Part shown: in pieces, positions 47,548-61,619 of the stretch
Numbering within the stretch: the stretch's first letter is position 1
Layout of the letters: every line of letters starts with the position of its first letter
NCBI GenBank assembly: GCA_009869945.1
Contig: WIXG01000324.1
Span: 1-64,000 of the forward strand
Direction of reading: 5' to 3'
DNA: 64,000 nt
Source of the DNA: Mesaphorura yosii
Lineage: Eukaryota; Arthropoda; Collembola; Poduromorpha; Tullbergiidae
Made by a program: the position numbers and the translations under genes
Notes under the pieces: generated by a model
The model's database searches: none
Told to the model about the DNA's origin: nothing
The model's input: only the letters and a program-made list of their open reading frames with translations

Positions 47548-50500
47548 TTTTGTTACAGACCCAATAACACCTGAATTACACGAACAGGAAATATTGAAGA
47601 GGCCAGAATATGCGAATCATCTGCCCCATGCGAATGCGAACTTTTGAAACGGAAATGAAACAGATAAGAAACTAGCCATTGACCAGATGTCTGCCAGATG
47701 ATGACCAGGACACAAGATCACCAAAAACGTGTATCCTGTGTAGCTGTTAAACTTTGCCCGTCCGTGCAAAAAGTTTCAATTTCAAGCCTCTCATTCCCAC
47801 CCACATCACAATAGTCTCAGCTTTACATTCAACCAACGCAAACGCAACGTACTTGTGCCAAGTTGTAAAGTCAGTGAATCAAGTCATCTGCTGCTGTCCG
47901 CAAAATTCCATCCCATGTGCATTTCGGAATTGTGATGATGAGTGTCTCAGCATACCCATTGGAGCTTGATCTAGGTCTGGGGTTGGAATTTGACAGACTG
48001 CGGATGCGAATGGGAGAACCGTTGAGCCGTTTGAGTCTTGCCTGGGCTGTAAACATCTTGTTCCTACTGCGCACTCAAAAAGAGATTTGCAAACTATTTT
48101 CTCTTTATGTTGTATTGTTTGATAGATTTTGATTGTGGAATCAGAAAAATTCCTTCCATGAGTCTCTTTCACAAAGAGGATTGTTATCGTCGAGCTTGCG
48201 GAGCGGAAGCATTTTCAGGAAACCACAAACATTTGTTTCATGTTTAGTAGAAAACAGTTGAGCCAGCGGATACCACTGCTGCGACAGAAGCTTCCTCGAC
48301 AGTTGAAACATAAAAGATATGAGGATGTAAAATGTAGAGAAGACGCTCGGAAAGTTTTGACGATCAGTGATTAGCGATTGGTGATAGAGATGATGCGATT
48401 GAACCGAAATCATCACCGTACTCGTGTAATGTATTGTAATGAGTGAGGTTATGTTGTGGTTGTAACCTTACTTCGTTAATTTGCACTTTTCAGACTGATA
48501 ATTGAAGTCTTGTTAAAATATATGGTATTGGTACAATTGCGTAATCTTTCGTCATTATTTAATCGCTCGATTTTCAATTTAAGCTCATACTAGTTATTGT
48601 TGGACACATGCCATAGCAAAATTGCAGACCAGACTCTATGACGATCCGATCATGAAAGTGCTTGATGTTTCCAAAAACCGGGATACAAAATACAGCAGTT
48701 GTTTTTCACGTTGATCCGTACTTGAAACCACGTCAAGGTCGAGCTCCGCTTTTATACTCGGTATACAGTAATATTTTGCGTCTGACTTCGCCTGTCTGAT
48801 TTTTAGGATCCAAAGTCTGAACTCTGAACTGCAAAGAATTGTTAATTAAGTGGCGAATGATGGGCAGACCAGGCATTCCGAGGCATTAATCATTGATGTC
48901 GCAATCAGGAAGATGAGGGATGAGTCGAGCTCGAGCTGTAAAATCAATAAATAAACCGTAATGGGTGGCCCTAAGCCATAGTTTATGAGACCTCTCCACT
49001 TTATCCACAATCCACAGTACACGGCTCCGAAGCGGCAGGAACATTTAATTCTATTTATGAAATGTTAAGCATATTCCATCCCAAGTCAATTCATCTTGAT
49101 TCTTTTGTTGGTAAAAAGGTGTGAATTGTTATCCTCTGGGCGTTGTTGATTCTTCTCGTTATCTCGAGCACTTAATGTCGAGAATTCTCGCTGTAATGCA
49201 TGGCATTGCTTTCTTTTGCTTTGAATTCTTGCTCTCAAGAAACGGGTCATGTTAAATTCATACGTGCACTAGCATCCTTCGGTTTTTTTTTTGCCACGCC
49301 GCGCCAATTGTCGATGCTGCAAGAGCAGTCGACCTCAGTCCGATTCGTTTGCTAGTGCCAGTGCTTATGGTCAGTGCAAATAATATCAATCTTTTCCAGT
49401 ACAATTGAAGTAGCGCATGGTAAACTTTCTTTCAAGTGTTTCCATTGCCACATTTGGTGCTTCATCGAAGAGATTTGGCCTTGAGTCCTCTGTCTCTGGA
49501 CACGAAAGCAACTCTGCTGGCAAGTGTTTACGCTACCTGTTACGACGAAGGAAGAATGCTTCACGGGCAGGACGTCAAATTACTGAAGAGGTGAGCCAAA
49601 GCGTGGAATTTCCCGTTTCGCGGTACTGATTCATTTCGGACCGAGTGCCAATAAATTAATAGACATAAAATATGCATAGAGGAATTGTACCAAAAGCTGT
49701 TTGTCGTCCGCGACTGTAGCCACTGCAACTACCCAGGGTCCATTGTCAGAATGTCAGAATCACAAGTCGGACAATCAATTAGCAAATGGCTCCGCTGGGA
49801 CTTGGAAAAATCCAAGTCGCATCTTCAACTTTTAACTCGCTCGTGTTTTATTCAAGCCAAGCTCTAATTATACGAATAAAGCTTTTAATGCTCCATATCT
49901 CCATCCATTTTACGATCCATTAAAATGTTTGTGAAACAAAAAATCATGGCTGCAAGCTCAAGCTGTAATATTGTGGTGTCTCAAGTCTTGTGTTTTTAGA
50001 CCACAAAAGTAAAACGTAAATGATACTGAAATTCAGAGCCACCAAAAGCGGAGGAGTTGGGAAAGCACTCGAAACTTGAAACCGTTGTACTAATCTTTAG
50101 AACTGGAGGCATTTGTTTAAACAGGTTGATTGTGGTTGATATGTACAGCGCCCGCGCCTGGATACCTGATACCAGTATCCAGGATTTGTATTTACACAGT
50201 GTACACTCATTGTGAAGCATGTAAGCTCTTTTTTGAAGTACCAGATTGATGATTTTTTAATGGATGTTTACTCAAGAGCAGGATTTCATCCAATGCTTTT
50301 TCTTTGTGTGTGTGCGGGTTGATCGCAATCAAACAATCAAATACTTGAGAGAAAGTGAATCCGCTTTCACTCTTGAGTAATACGGATACCTGCTGCGATC
50401 CGGCAGCATTGCAACATGTATCATAAAAATGGTTAAGCACACTTTCTAATGCCCCAAAATCAACGACAAAGTGAAATCACCATCTTGGCCATGAATATTA

Positions 50501-51633
50501 CCAATATTCATGCTTTCTGCCTTGTCACACGCTTGCGCAATCATGATTCACGGCCAAATATCAATATTTAGTTTTGTTAAGTTGTCAAATCCAGACCAGA
50601 AAAACAACACTCGCCGTTTTCTTTGAAGTAGCTATAAAAGTCTGCAGCTTAGATCATGCTGACAAACAAAATGCTGCTTTGCTGATACATAATCTACCGA
50701 TACACGCTACCATCATAAATTATTTATGTCCGCCGTACCACCTGCCAGGCCGAAAAACAAGTGCGAAGATCAAATATTGCCAATTCGGTGACAGTGTGGG
50801 GCAAGCGCAAATATTTAATCATGTAACCTGGACTTCGTGAACATTTCTTGGCTGATATGTGGGGAAATTCCTCGGAAGTTAATTATTCCTAGAAGTATTG
50901 CCGATAATGCATAACTGAAGCTGGAGACTTCCTGGAACTTATGCTCAAGACGTATGTCAGCCTTTAGTCCATCTGTTTCTTCTTAGCATTGCACTGTCTC
51001 GGGGCTATTGGCAATAATCTGTGGTAAACTACTGGTTTGGGCCTGGTTTCAGTTTCAGTCTAACAGTTGCAGGCATTTCATGTTATGGCTTATGGTTGCC
51101 TTGCCCTAAAAGAGTGAAAGTGAAGGTGAGACGGATTTAGTTGGACGGACGCCGTCGAAGGGTGTAAAACAGACCCGATACGCGAGTGACTTTCTTCTTG
51201 AGACCACAGCTTGTGTCAGAGTCGCGTACGCACACGTAGGCGTACAGTTTCATAACGCCTGAAGTGGTGTAATCAAATCTTTAAGATTAATTTCGAAATA
51301 ATTGCATTAACAGCGTATTAATTACATGCCAGAAAATGTTGGAATTGGAATTGGAACCTAATTGCTTGGTTAGTGAGAGTGAAGTTAGTTCGCACTTTTG
51401 TCCTCTTTCGCTAAGCTTGGTAAGCAATTAGTTTTTCTCTAGTTGTTACTTTCTAGTCGCATCAAAGGCATGCAATTGTTCGAAGCTTAAACTGCAGTGT
51501 CAAGTAAAAAGTTGAGAAGTTGAGTCAGTGAAAAACTTCTCATAAAAGTTGTATCCTTCATGCAATTTTTATCTATTTTCAGGTTGGAGTTGAGAACAAG
51601 TATTCCTAATTGCCACTGAATTCTCAACCCGAA
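47548..51633. other. 4.1 kb without recognisable gene
   Basis: Several overlapping frames of 60-97 codons occur on both strands between 47754 and 48416 and near 49350-49630. None has a domain, signal peptide or credible intron-exon structure. The right end should hold the promoter and 5' UTR of the serotonin transporter; a TTTTCAG acceptor at about 51581 suggests a spliced 5' UTR. Confidence 0.55.
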
Positions 51634-54600
51634 ATGGCCATCACACCACACTCGAGTAACGAGAACAGCACAGACAGCATTGTTGCACATGACGGGAACA
51701 ACATGTCACGTCGTCACAGCGGACGATCGGACAACATAATCACTGATTTTGCAATACTCAACAATACAAGTGGGAATAACGCAGACGCTGCGGCCGACGG
51801 GCTCCTGGATGGGTCAACAACTGGCGAACACGTACCCTCAAAAGGGAACGAGCGAGAAACCTGGGACAAGAAGATTGAGTTTCTGCTGGCCGTCATTGGA
51901 TTCGCAGTTGATTTAGGAAACGTTTGGAGGTAAGAGCACCTTAATTCAAACGTGCCTTTCTTCTTCCGGAATGGGCAATATCAAGATGATCTCTTGCTTG
52001 ATTATTTTAGATTCCCTTACATCTGCTACCAAAATGGAGGGGGTTTGTCACTTGATTCATTCTTGCATGAAATGAACGTCTGAATTTAATATCCTGTTCA
52101 TCAACAGGTGCTTTCCTCGTTCCGTACTGCATCATGTACATATTCGGTGGTCTCCCTCTCTTTTACTTGGAACTTGCACTGGGACAGTATCATCGCAGCG
52201 GTGCTCTCACCGTCTGGCGCTACATCTGTCCGGCTCTTAAAGGTCAGTCCGGTGATGGCCGTAATACGAAATTCATGCATAAGAAATTTTAATTACTGAG
52301 AATTACACAACGTCTTAAAATTAATGAGAAAAATAATTGGTTAAATGACGACTCGTCTTAAAAGTTTGATCTCAAGATAAACATGCAATATGTAGCAGCG
52401 TTAGTAATGAAGGCAATTATCTTTGACCTCGGATTCTGCGACAAGTGAAGAATAATTGTTTGGAGATAGTAATAGCAATTGTCTCACTCTCTGAGTCAAC
52501 GCAAGATTTGCCAGCTTTTAGTTTCTCAACATCTCAAACTCGCTAAAAAGCACGATCCCCAGAAAAATCAAAAAATCTCACTTTGTAGTTGTACGGTTCT
52601 ACCTTTCTTTGCTGCCGAACGCTGAATGGGTCTCTTGAGAGGTTTGTGAAGTGTGATGACATCCAATTATCAGCCTAACACGAGATCTTTCTTCTGAGGT
52701 TTTCCTGTGAGCTTTCCCTTGAATTGACCCATATTTTCTCAAACTGGACAACCAGATGCTTGTCCCATAATGAATTGCCGCACACAATTACGATTACGAC
52801 TTAATGGCCGTTAAATTCATGACGGTTTTTATTCTCTGCTTCAGGCATTGGATACGCAATATGCATAATTGATCTCTACGTCGGCATGCATTACAACACA
52901 ATCATTGCTTGGGCAGTCTATTACCTCTTTGCTTCATTCCAACCCAAACTCCCTTGGGTTGACTGTGAAAATGATTGGAACACAGAAAATTGCATTCAAG
53001 TTCAAGATTTGGCGAATCTCACCAACTCTGAGAACGCGACAAGCCCCGCGAAAGAATTCTTCGAGTAAGTCCCGCCGGCGCCGGCGCTCACGCTCAGTTT
53101 GGGCCGAAGAGTTACCTGTTAGTACCCGGTAATTAGAATGGTAAATTGAATTTGTGCAGGCGAAGTCTCTTGGAATTGCACAAGTCAGAGGGATTTGGTG
53201 ATCTTGGAAATATCAAATGGTCGCTTGTTCTGTGTCTCCTCGCTGTGTTCCTGCTTGTCTACTTTTCGCTCTGGAAGGGAGTCAGAAGCACTGGAAAGGT
53301 AATAGAAACAGTAACAAATGGAAGTAGCCCTAGCCATAAGTCGTGTTGTCCTTGAGAGGAGTTCAGATAAGCCTGAGCTTGTTTACTTAACCGTTCTCGG
53401 GAATTCAGTTCATAGTTTAGACAAATTGTTGAAAGGCGGTAGACTCCGTGCTAAGAATTCAGACAGCATCACAGATTACCGTAATAATCATATTCAAGTA
53501 GTATTTGAAGAGACGCGAAAGCTTTTACGGATATTAAAAAATCTCACGTTTTTACGTTTTACGCGAAGCGAGAGCACCAGCAACTTTCTGGGCTGTCTGA
53601 TTCTGATTTGAAATTCAAGAATCCGCGTGGCTCTGCATCGGGCGAATGGTTGCTCCGTGTTCTTGGACTGGTTACATATTCCAAGTGGGGAGAAACGTTC
53701 CAGATTCCAGACGAGAGGAGGAACCTGTTGATATGTGCCAGCAGCACCAGCAGCTCGACGTTAACGTTAAACGCTTACGAGCTGGCTCATGGCTCATGCG
53801 GCAAGTGGAAGCAGAAATTGCGATCTCACGCGTCTCTTTACCGCGTTTCGCTTCGTTTCCGCGTACTTTTAGTTGCCTTCGTTTGGAAAAATGTGAGCTT
53901 TACTTTTCTCACTTTCTCCAATTGTTTCCCTTCTTATCACACCATGAATTATGGATGCCAGTACGTCTCGGCACTCGTTGCGAGCGTAGTATTTAGCGGA
54001 GTAAGACTTGAGTCTCATTTTTCCCAATGCTTTATCTGATCAGGGTCATTCCTAATGCCTCTCAGACACTCAATCCTGTCAAAATTGAGTAAATAGTGCA
54101 GTGGAGTCGGGACAGGATCCTAGGAAGAATTTATTTAATGGCTGACGACGGCCCTGAACTATATAAATGCACTCACACGTACATTAACCATGATTGTATA
54201 CTCACACACGTGTTTCATATGATCTTAGGCAGTCTGGATTACAGCGTTAGCACCCTACTTTGTGCTCTTCATCCTGCTTGTGCGCGGCATAACACTTCCT
54301 GGGGCCAGTGACGGAATTTACTACTACCTGACACCACAGTGGGAAAAACTGAAAAGTGTCAATGTAAGCTTGTCTTTGCGCCTTTAATACCGTCTACCGT
54401 CACTTAATGACCACGGTCACCGGTTACGTGTACAGGTTTGGGTGGACGCGGCGACGCAAATCTTCTTCTCATTGGGTCCTGGCTTTGGGACGCTCCTGGC
54501 TTTTGCGTCCTACAACAAATTCCATAACAATTGCTACAAGTACGGAGATATTAGAATTCGAAAAATGCAACTTATTTATCAATCATCCCTCGTATGTGTT

Positions 54601-55755
54601 AGCTTTCCAAACGCATTATGATTCTCTAAGACACTCTCCATGTTTGCAGGGATGCGCTGATTACAAGTACAGTCAATTGTCTCACGAGTTTCCTGGCTGG
54701 CTTCGTCATCTTCTCGGTGCTGGGATATATGGCCAAGGTGCAAAACAAAAGCATTGATAAAGTTGGCGTTGAAGGTAACCATCTCACTCATTCAGTAACC
54801 CTTATAGCTCGTTTTGTGTTGAAACTTACAATTTTCTGCTTGCAATTAGGACCTGGGCTTATTTTCGTCGTGTATCCCGAAGCGATTGCTCTGATGCCAG
54901 GTTCCAACTTCTGGTCGATTATATTTTTCCTCATGTTGATTACGCTGGGACTAGATAGCACATTCGGTGGACTTGAAGCCATCATCACAGCACTGTGCGA
55001 TGAATATCCGAACGTTTTGAACAAGCGAAGGGAGGTGTTTGTCGCCGTTTTGCTTCTGCTTGTGTTTGGATTGAGTCTCCCAACATGCACTTATGTAAGC
55101 TAATGAAAGATGAGATGAACGCGCAGTGGTGGGTGCGCAAGACTACTTGATGATGCCGTTGTATTTCAGGGTGGAATGTACTTGGTCAACTTTGTCAACA
55201 TCTTTGGCCCAGGAATTGCGATCCTGTTTGTCGTATTTGTCGAGGCGGCTGCCGTGTGCTGGATTTACGGAGTCGATCGCTTCTCATGCGATATTGAAAG
55301 AATGATTGGAAGGAAGCCGAACGAATTCTGGACCCTTTGCTGGAATTTTATCAGCCCAATTTTTATTCTCGTACGTTTTTCTCAGTGAAAAGTGCAAAGC
55401 AAAATGTTGAGCCTAACTTCGTGACTATTTCGCAGGTGATTTTCATATTTTCGTTTTACACAAGCGAGAATTTCGCTTATCCAAAGTGGGCCATCATCCT
55501 TGGACTCTGCTTAACGTTGTCCTCAATTATCTGTATTCCCATCTACGCGACATACCTCTTCCTCATTACAGAAGGAACTTTGAAACAGGTGAGCTTTCAT
55601 TTGCGTCATCCGAATTGTGATATCACGCTTAGCAGCTTTTCATTCGCACTTTGTAAATGGCATTTCAGAAACTCGAGAAGATGATACGTCCAATTCCGCA
55701 CAAGGACGCCCTTCGAAACCACATTGTTGCCAAGAATTTTGGAACTTCGGTTTAA
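51634..55755 (+). CDS. SerT: Sodium-dependent serotonin transporter (SLC6 family)
   Basis: Twelve exons (51634-51929, 52011-52042, 52108-52242, 52845-53064, 53160-53298, 54229-54363, 54436-54539, 54650-54774, 54850-55094, 55170-55370, 55436-55588, 55669-55755) give about 623 aa. A 75-residue Asn/Ser-rich cytosolic N-terminus precedes TM1, [20 protein letters not shown]. Asp93 there equals the amine-binding Asp of monoamine transporters (Asp98 in human SERT). [47 protein letters not shown], and the [13 protein letters not shown] loop follow, the last with the extracellular disulphide. [20 protein letters not shown] is also intact. Twelve membrane helices can be traced. These features fit SERT better than dopamine, octopamine or amino-acid transporters. 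It clears serotonin from synapses using Na+ and Cl-. Confidence 0.93.
52243..52844 (+). other. 602-base intron of the serotonin transporter
   Basis: This GT-AG intron between exons 3 and 4 is several times longer than typical here. I see no coding or repeated element in it. Confidence 0.75.
53299..54228 (+). other. 930-base intron of the serotonin transporter
   Basis: It separates exon 5 from exon 6. It contains two overlapping plus-strand open frames of 143 (53608-54039) and 116 (53646-53996) codons in different registers. These lack recognisable features and are probably chance. CG-rich CGCGAAGCGAG and TTTCGCTTCG motifs at about 53564 and 53845 are partly complementary. Confidence 0.65.
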
Positions 55756-57677
55756 GCTGGATTGCGTCGGTTGTGAATTCCAAAACCTCAGTAATCTCTA
55801 CGTTTTCTCAAGGTCGAGGTGTTCAAAACCTAGTAACCAAAATAACTATCTGTTTAAAGTCAAAATCAACTGCGTTTTTGGCAACCGCAGTCGCAATGAT
55901 TGCACCCAATTGGCTTCACAAACTGTGACGCCTCGGCATTACGCATTTGTGAGGCGTGTCAACTGTCTATGCCAAATGCTCAGCGATGATTTCGCTTTTC
56001 GAATGCATTCTCTTCGAAGAGTCAATCATAGGTCCAGGTTAATTCAGTCAAGCTTTAATGTACAATTACATTCCACAATTCCGCAGTATTATTACACCGA
56101 TGATAAAACCACCTTCAACTTAATTTTACCACCTTCCGACAGTCATAATTACGGTAATGTTTATAAAGTTAATGCTTCATCACAATAATAATTAATTTCT
56201 AAAAAAATATATTTATTAAGTGTGCTATCACTTTCATGCAACTCCGTTGATGTTTGTAGGATAGGAATTTGAACACGTGTAAGGTGTAAGAATCCTAACA
56301 TAGCAATATTATGTGTATGTTGTACTATTTGTGGTACCTAGTCAAGAAGGACGGAGGAATTGAGTACCGCAATTATGGAATGGCCAAATGGCTATGGATT
56401 CATGGTCTGGAGAATACTTGCTGTACTTTGCACACATAAATTGAATTAAACACGTGTTATTTCGAATGTAAAGATTTTATGGGGTGGTTGAGTTTGAAGT
56501 TAATGGTAATTAACAAAATCAGGAATCTTTAAAATAAATGAAGTTTATTGTTAACCGATGTCAAAAGTCAAATTCTTAACTCTTCATAATTAATGGCACG
56601 GAACAGATTTATTAACGTCACATTCAACGGTCACAAATTGCCCTGCGCTTACGCGTGAAATTTGCAGCGAATTTATCTAATGCGATTTATCATCATGCGA
56701 CCGACGAGGAAATGTGAAAACCGCATAAGGCACAAATGAATAAAACGGGTAATGTCTTAATAAAGTTTGCAAGGAAGAATTAAACTCGGAGTCAACGAAC
56801 GCGGCGTGCTTCTGCAGTGGCCATATGGCAATGGCTGCTGGCTTTTGTTCAAAGGCTGTAGAGCCGCGAAATATTTGCAATAATATTATTTCGTTACACC
56901 ATCCCAGTTTATTTTGACCATGTGCAACATTTCTTGCCACATGGCATGGTAACGCGTAAAACCCGAATGTCTTCCTGGCTCCACCGATGCATGTATTCTC
57001 CGATCAATACTTTTACTACGACTATTTATATTTCAGCCGTTGTGCATGAAAGTTTCACTTTTCTTCAGGCAGGCCACATTTTATGAGCTTCAGGCGGACA
57101 GCAGTCGAGTCCCTTGCCGTCGTCTGAGTTTATCGCAGTTGATATAGTTAACTTTCTAGCTTGACTGGCCCTGGTATTAACTAAAATCGTTAAAATATCG
57201 GCTTCTGCTTTCAGTCTGCTGTTATAAACTAGCAAACAGACCTCTTGCATTCTGTGTTCTCAATATTGTGAGTTATCAGACAGACGTGGACCGCAAAAAG
57301 ATGCGAGCTCCAAGAACATTAGCATTAGCAACACTGTTCTGCGTTAAGACGGCCAGCCACGTCTCAAGTCAGTGGTCGTTTGTCTGCGGTGTTGAAAGCA
57401 ACTCCTGTCTTCACAATTTGCGTTCGCAAAAGTTAAAGCCGTGCATAATTCGAAAGGGCAAGACACGCGTGCCACTCGTCTAGTGAACTTGCAAGCGGTG
57501 ATTTAGACTACGTCGAGACACTACCCTACATGACACGTGGCGGTAGCTATTTAGCGAAGCGTTTTAATTCAGGATGGACTAAATGCCAATTCTTCTCGCG
57601 TGACAATCAGCATAGTCTCTGTCAAATCCTTCCTTCTTAGCAGCACTTGCAGCACATATCCGTATTTGTCCCTCAAG
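55756..57677. other. 1.9 kb intergenic, no recognisable gene
   Basis: It lies between the two plus-strand transporter genes. Short frames only. It contains the serotonin transporter 3' UTR and the SLC22 promoter. Confidence 0.6.
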
Positions 57678-60600
57678 ATGGTCAGTGATGTATCGTTGGA
57701 ACAGGCTATGTCTCAACTTGGTAAGTCCCATTGTATTTGTTTACAAAGCGAAAAGACTCAATGGTTTCCAATAATCGAAATTGGTCTACGGATGAGAAAA
57801 GTTGGTTTCTACTGTATTTTTACATTTTTCTCATTGACGAGAAAGGTGGAAGGATTTTGTCGACTCTTTTGAACATCATGAATTGGGCTTTCGCAATTTC
57901 TCAACTTTATCTTTTGGACTAACACTATCAGCAGTTTCAAAATTCGATCGCCCAAGCTTATAAAATTTACTGTAAAGCAACTGCCATTTATTCATGTCAT
58001 TATGTAACCCCTTTATAGTTACACAATAATGATGGACAGTATTTGATTAAGATGCAAATTAACCCACACTTATGTCGCACATTGTCAGTCAAACCCATGG
58101 TGTGTTAGTCAAGGTTAGCTGTATTGTCTATTGAATGCTTAATTATCCAACGCCCAAGTTCATGACTCGGCACACGGCACTGGGCTGCATAAAAAAAATT
58201 ACCTTACGCTTTGACAGGAACTCACTGAGAAATCCAAGACGAAGTCTATTTTTAGAACGTGGAAGCAGCCCACGTGGGAGAAAATTCGCAAATTCCAGTT
58301 CGTACGTATGAGTTATGCGTAGTGGGCATGTATGGTCTTGAGAATAGGCTCTGAACCTGCACGCTGACATGTGTCAAGTTGACAAAATATAGAATACGTA
58401 ATCACAAAGTCTAGACCAGAACCGGATAAAACTGGTTTACCGCGTATCAAAAGCAGAGCAAAAACACCATAAACATGGTAATTTGATTTTGATGACCCGT
58501 GCACAAGTCGCGGTGCAATATTTGCATGGTACAAAAGGCTGTTTCCTTCAAGAGCCAGTGTCTCAGCTTGCTAGATACACTTATCACAAGTCGGTGTGTA
58601 TATGTATTACACTCAGCTAAAGAATCTCAGATTACCAGTCACCACACCGGAAACATAAAGTACAGCAGAAGAACAGAAGCATGATGTAACTTTATCACTA
58701 ATCGCTATTGATCTTTGACTTTATATTTGCACTCTCACTCGCATTCGATCCCATCAGTACATGTCCGTGTATGTTGAAATTGCATTGAAGCACAGATTGC
58801 AGCGTATTCTTGTTTGACTATAAATTCAAGCAGTATATTGAAAATCGGGCAGAAGGGAAAAGGGAATTGAACTCTGAGGGGTCATTTCTTAATGAAAATT
58901 CTCATTGAACCTCATGGGTGTGAATTACTTTTTGCAGGAGACTTTGGCAAATACCAATTTCGTCAGCATGTTCTCCATCTTCTGTCTGGATTCCTGGCCG
59001 GCGTTCACATGCTGTCATTGACAGTTGTGGCTCCGAATCCGGATCACCGCTGCTTCATCGACGAATTGGATGGAAGGACCGATTTGTACAACTTCAATGA
59101 CTCAGCGTCTTCCTACGGATATTTCAATGACTCGACGTTATCGGAATTCATACCGTACAGTAAGAAGGATGATTCAAAGTTGGATTCGTGTCATCGGTTT
59201 GATTCGGCCACGAAACAAGTCATTTCTTGTGCTCGTAACTTGTTCGATACTTCAATTTATGAGACGTCACGAGTTATTGAGGTATGATTGTCATAAACAT
59301 TACTTGATGCCCTTTGCAATAGACTGCACTTCTAAGCAGTATTCATTTTCTTGCAGTACGATTTGGTATGTGACAACCGATGGCAGCGTGCAATCATCCA
59401 AACCATTTACATGTTTGGGGTGTTGATGGGTGCCATAATTTTGGGGTCACTGGCTGACAAGTAAGACTCACGACACACGTCTACCGTAGCTGTGGTGCGG
59501 ATTCGAACTTGAAGCAAACTTGATGACACCGATTTATTGCTGCCTTTCCTCGACAGGTATGGACGCAAGACAATCTTCTACATTTCTGGTATCGGACAGC
59601 TGGTGTTCGGACTTCTTGGACCATTCATCACAAATTTCATCGCCTACTGCACCTCGCTCTTCTTTTATGGAATGTTTGGTTCGGGTGGAGCTTATGTCAC
59701 TGGATTTGTTCTAAGTAAGTGTTCTTGTACTGACACTTTGCTATATCCAAGCAGGACAGTTTACTGATTGTAAGCATGCTGTTCGTAATTGTAGCAATGG
59801 AATTGATTGGCGGCAGCAGGCGAACGCTGTGTGGCACACTATTCAGCTTTGCATTCGCCGTTGGCGTCATGCTAGTCGCGTTTTGGGCGTACTTTATTCC
59901 CGATGTGAAGACACTGCAAATTATTTTGGCCCTCCACAGTTTACTGCTCATCGGTCACTGGTGGTGAGTTAAATGGTTAATCGCTTTACTCATCTGTAGC
60001 TACTTGAGTTTCATAAATAGTTTCAGTTCTGTAAATACAGTTTCCATCTTTTAATGAGAGGGTTACTTGATGTGAAGAAGACCTTTTGAATATCGTATCA
60101 ATTTAACTTCTTTAGCTGCGGGACGCTGCAATTGAAGAATGTGGAAGGTATTTCGGTAGTGTTGAAATGCACCAAATGAATGAATTAGCAACAGCACCGA
60201 AAGTTGACTGCTTAGAAGTCGAAAGCCGACGATGTGACGTGTTAAAGCTAGTCTGGCTCATGTATTTATAAATTCCGCAGGTTGATCGATGAATCCATCC
60301 GTTGGCTGTGGGGCATAGGTCGTCGGGAAGAAGCCATTCGCATCGTTGAGAAAGGTGTCAAGATAAATGGCAGGATCGCGGTTGACATGAAGGACTTGTC
60401 AGAGAAGGACACAAATGTCGCCAACGGTGCTACTTCGGAAAAAGCGGAAGAAGCAAAAGCTGCTGAACCAGAACGATCCTACGGAGCTGGCGACTTATTC
60501 AAGGAGCCAGTCATGCGATCCAGGACGCTTACCGTCGCGTTCTTGTGGTTCACAAACAGCCTCGTGTATTACGGATTGTCTCTCAACACGGGCAATTTTT

Positions 60601-61446
60601 TAAAAGGAAATCCTTTTCTGAACCTGTTTCTCATCGGGTTAGCCGAAGTACCAGGGTACTTAATTGTGATTTGGTGTGTCGACAAAACTGGAAGACGCTT
60701 CCTCGAGTCATCGCTGCTATTTGTTGGTGGAGGAATGTGTCTCGTGGTAGCTTTTCTGACGCCAGGTACCTGTCTGTCAATAGTCAAAAATTAACCCATC
60801 ACCCGACATTGTGGAGCGCCTTGAATAATTGTTGACGAGAATTGCACCATTCATTGATTTCAGGCACGCTTGTAACCGGATTGGTCATGATTGGGAAGCT
60901 GGCAATTGCCGGGTCGTTTGCAATCATCTACAATTACACGGCTGAACTATTTCCTACTGGTAAATGATTGATTGTGATTAGTGAATACATATCGTTCGCG
61001 TTAAGTTAATTTTACCTCTTGTGCTTTGTTTTGTAGTGGTGAGAAATTCGGCTGTTGGAATTGGGGCCTGCTCGGCAAGATTCAGTGGAATGTTAACCCC
61101 TCTCATCGGACTACTGGTAAAACCAGACTACTAATTTCAATGCATTGGAATAGTCGTATGCAATAAACAATACTTTACTGATATGCAGGACACGCTTGGA
61201 ACTCAAGTGCCAACTTTAATCTTTGGAAGTGTTGCGTTGATCGCGGCTCTGCTCTCATTGCTGTTACCAGAAACTCTGAACAAAGTCATGCCACAAACTC
61301 TTGAAGATGGCGAGCGTTTCGGAGTTGGTGACACAGGCTTCAGAACCTGCTTGGATTGTGTGAGAGGAAGGAAGGGAGGAGCACATTGTCCAGCAGAAGG
61401 CCATGAAAATGGAGAGCCCCTCAACAATGAGGCACTAAAGGCTTAA
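57678..61446 (+). CDS. SLC22-family organic cation/carnitine transporter
   Basis: Nine exons (57678-57720, 58938-59281, 59357-59460, 59557-59714, 59795-59963, 60281-60765, 60864-60959, 61037-61116, 61189-61446) give about 578 aa. The small first exon (14 codons, MVSDVSLEQAMSQL) joins in phase 1 to GDFGKYQFRQHVL, the classic start of this family; without it the start is missing. After TM1 comes a large extracellular loop with PDHRCF and several Asn-x-Ser/Thr sites. Then come YDLVCDNRWQRAIIQTIYMF, GSLADKYGRKTIF (the MFS/SLC22 signature) and WWLIDESIRWLWGIGR. A charged Ala/Glu/Lys-rich loop lies between TM6 and TM7, and YTAELFPTVVRNSAVGIG before TM11. Twelve spans can be traced. Family members move organic cations, carnitine or anions across the plasma membrane; the substrate here is not readable. 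Confidence 0.93.
57721..58937 (+). other. 1.2 kb first intron of the SLC22 gene
   Basis: It begins GTAAGT and ends TTTGCAG. Much longer than the other introns, as first introns often are. It may hold regulatory elements. No gene is seen inside on either strand. Confidence 0.8.
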
Positions 61447-61619
61447 TGTATGCCGTAGGTTAATGGCGTGGATACTTTTCACTTTAAAGTGTTTTCGAAG
61501 TATGTACGTGACTTCAAGTCTGAAGAGTTGCAGAGTTATTTTGACTTATACGATGGAATTCTAATGGATTAAAGATTTTCGAGCATATTCGAATACTTTA
61601 TCGATGCACGCGTGCACTC

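Noticed and set aside
47871-48416. Overlapping 67-97 codon frames on both strands after dCMP deaminase
   Set aside because: No frame shows conserved motifs, and three registers are open at once, as in random sequence of this composition.
53608-54039. 143-codon open frame inside the large serotonin transporter intron
   Set aside because: It lies within an intron bounded by good splice sites and conserved flanking exons. It has no recognisable domain, and a second frame in another register overlaps it, which points to chance openness.
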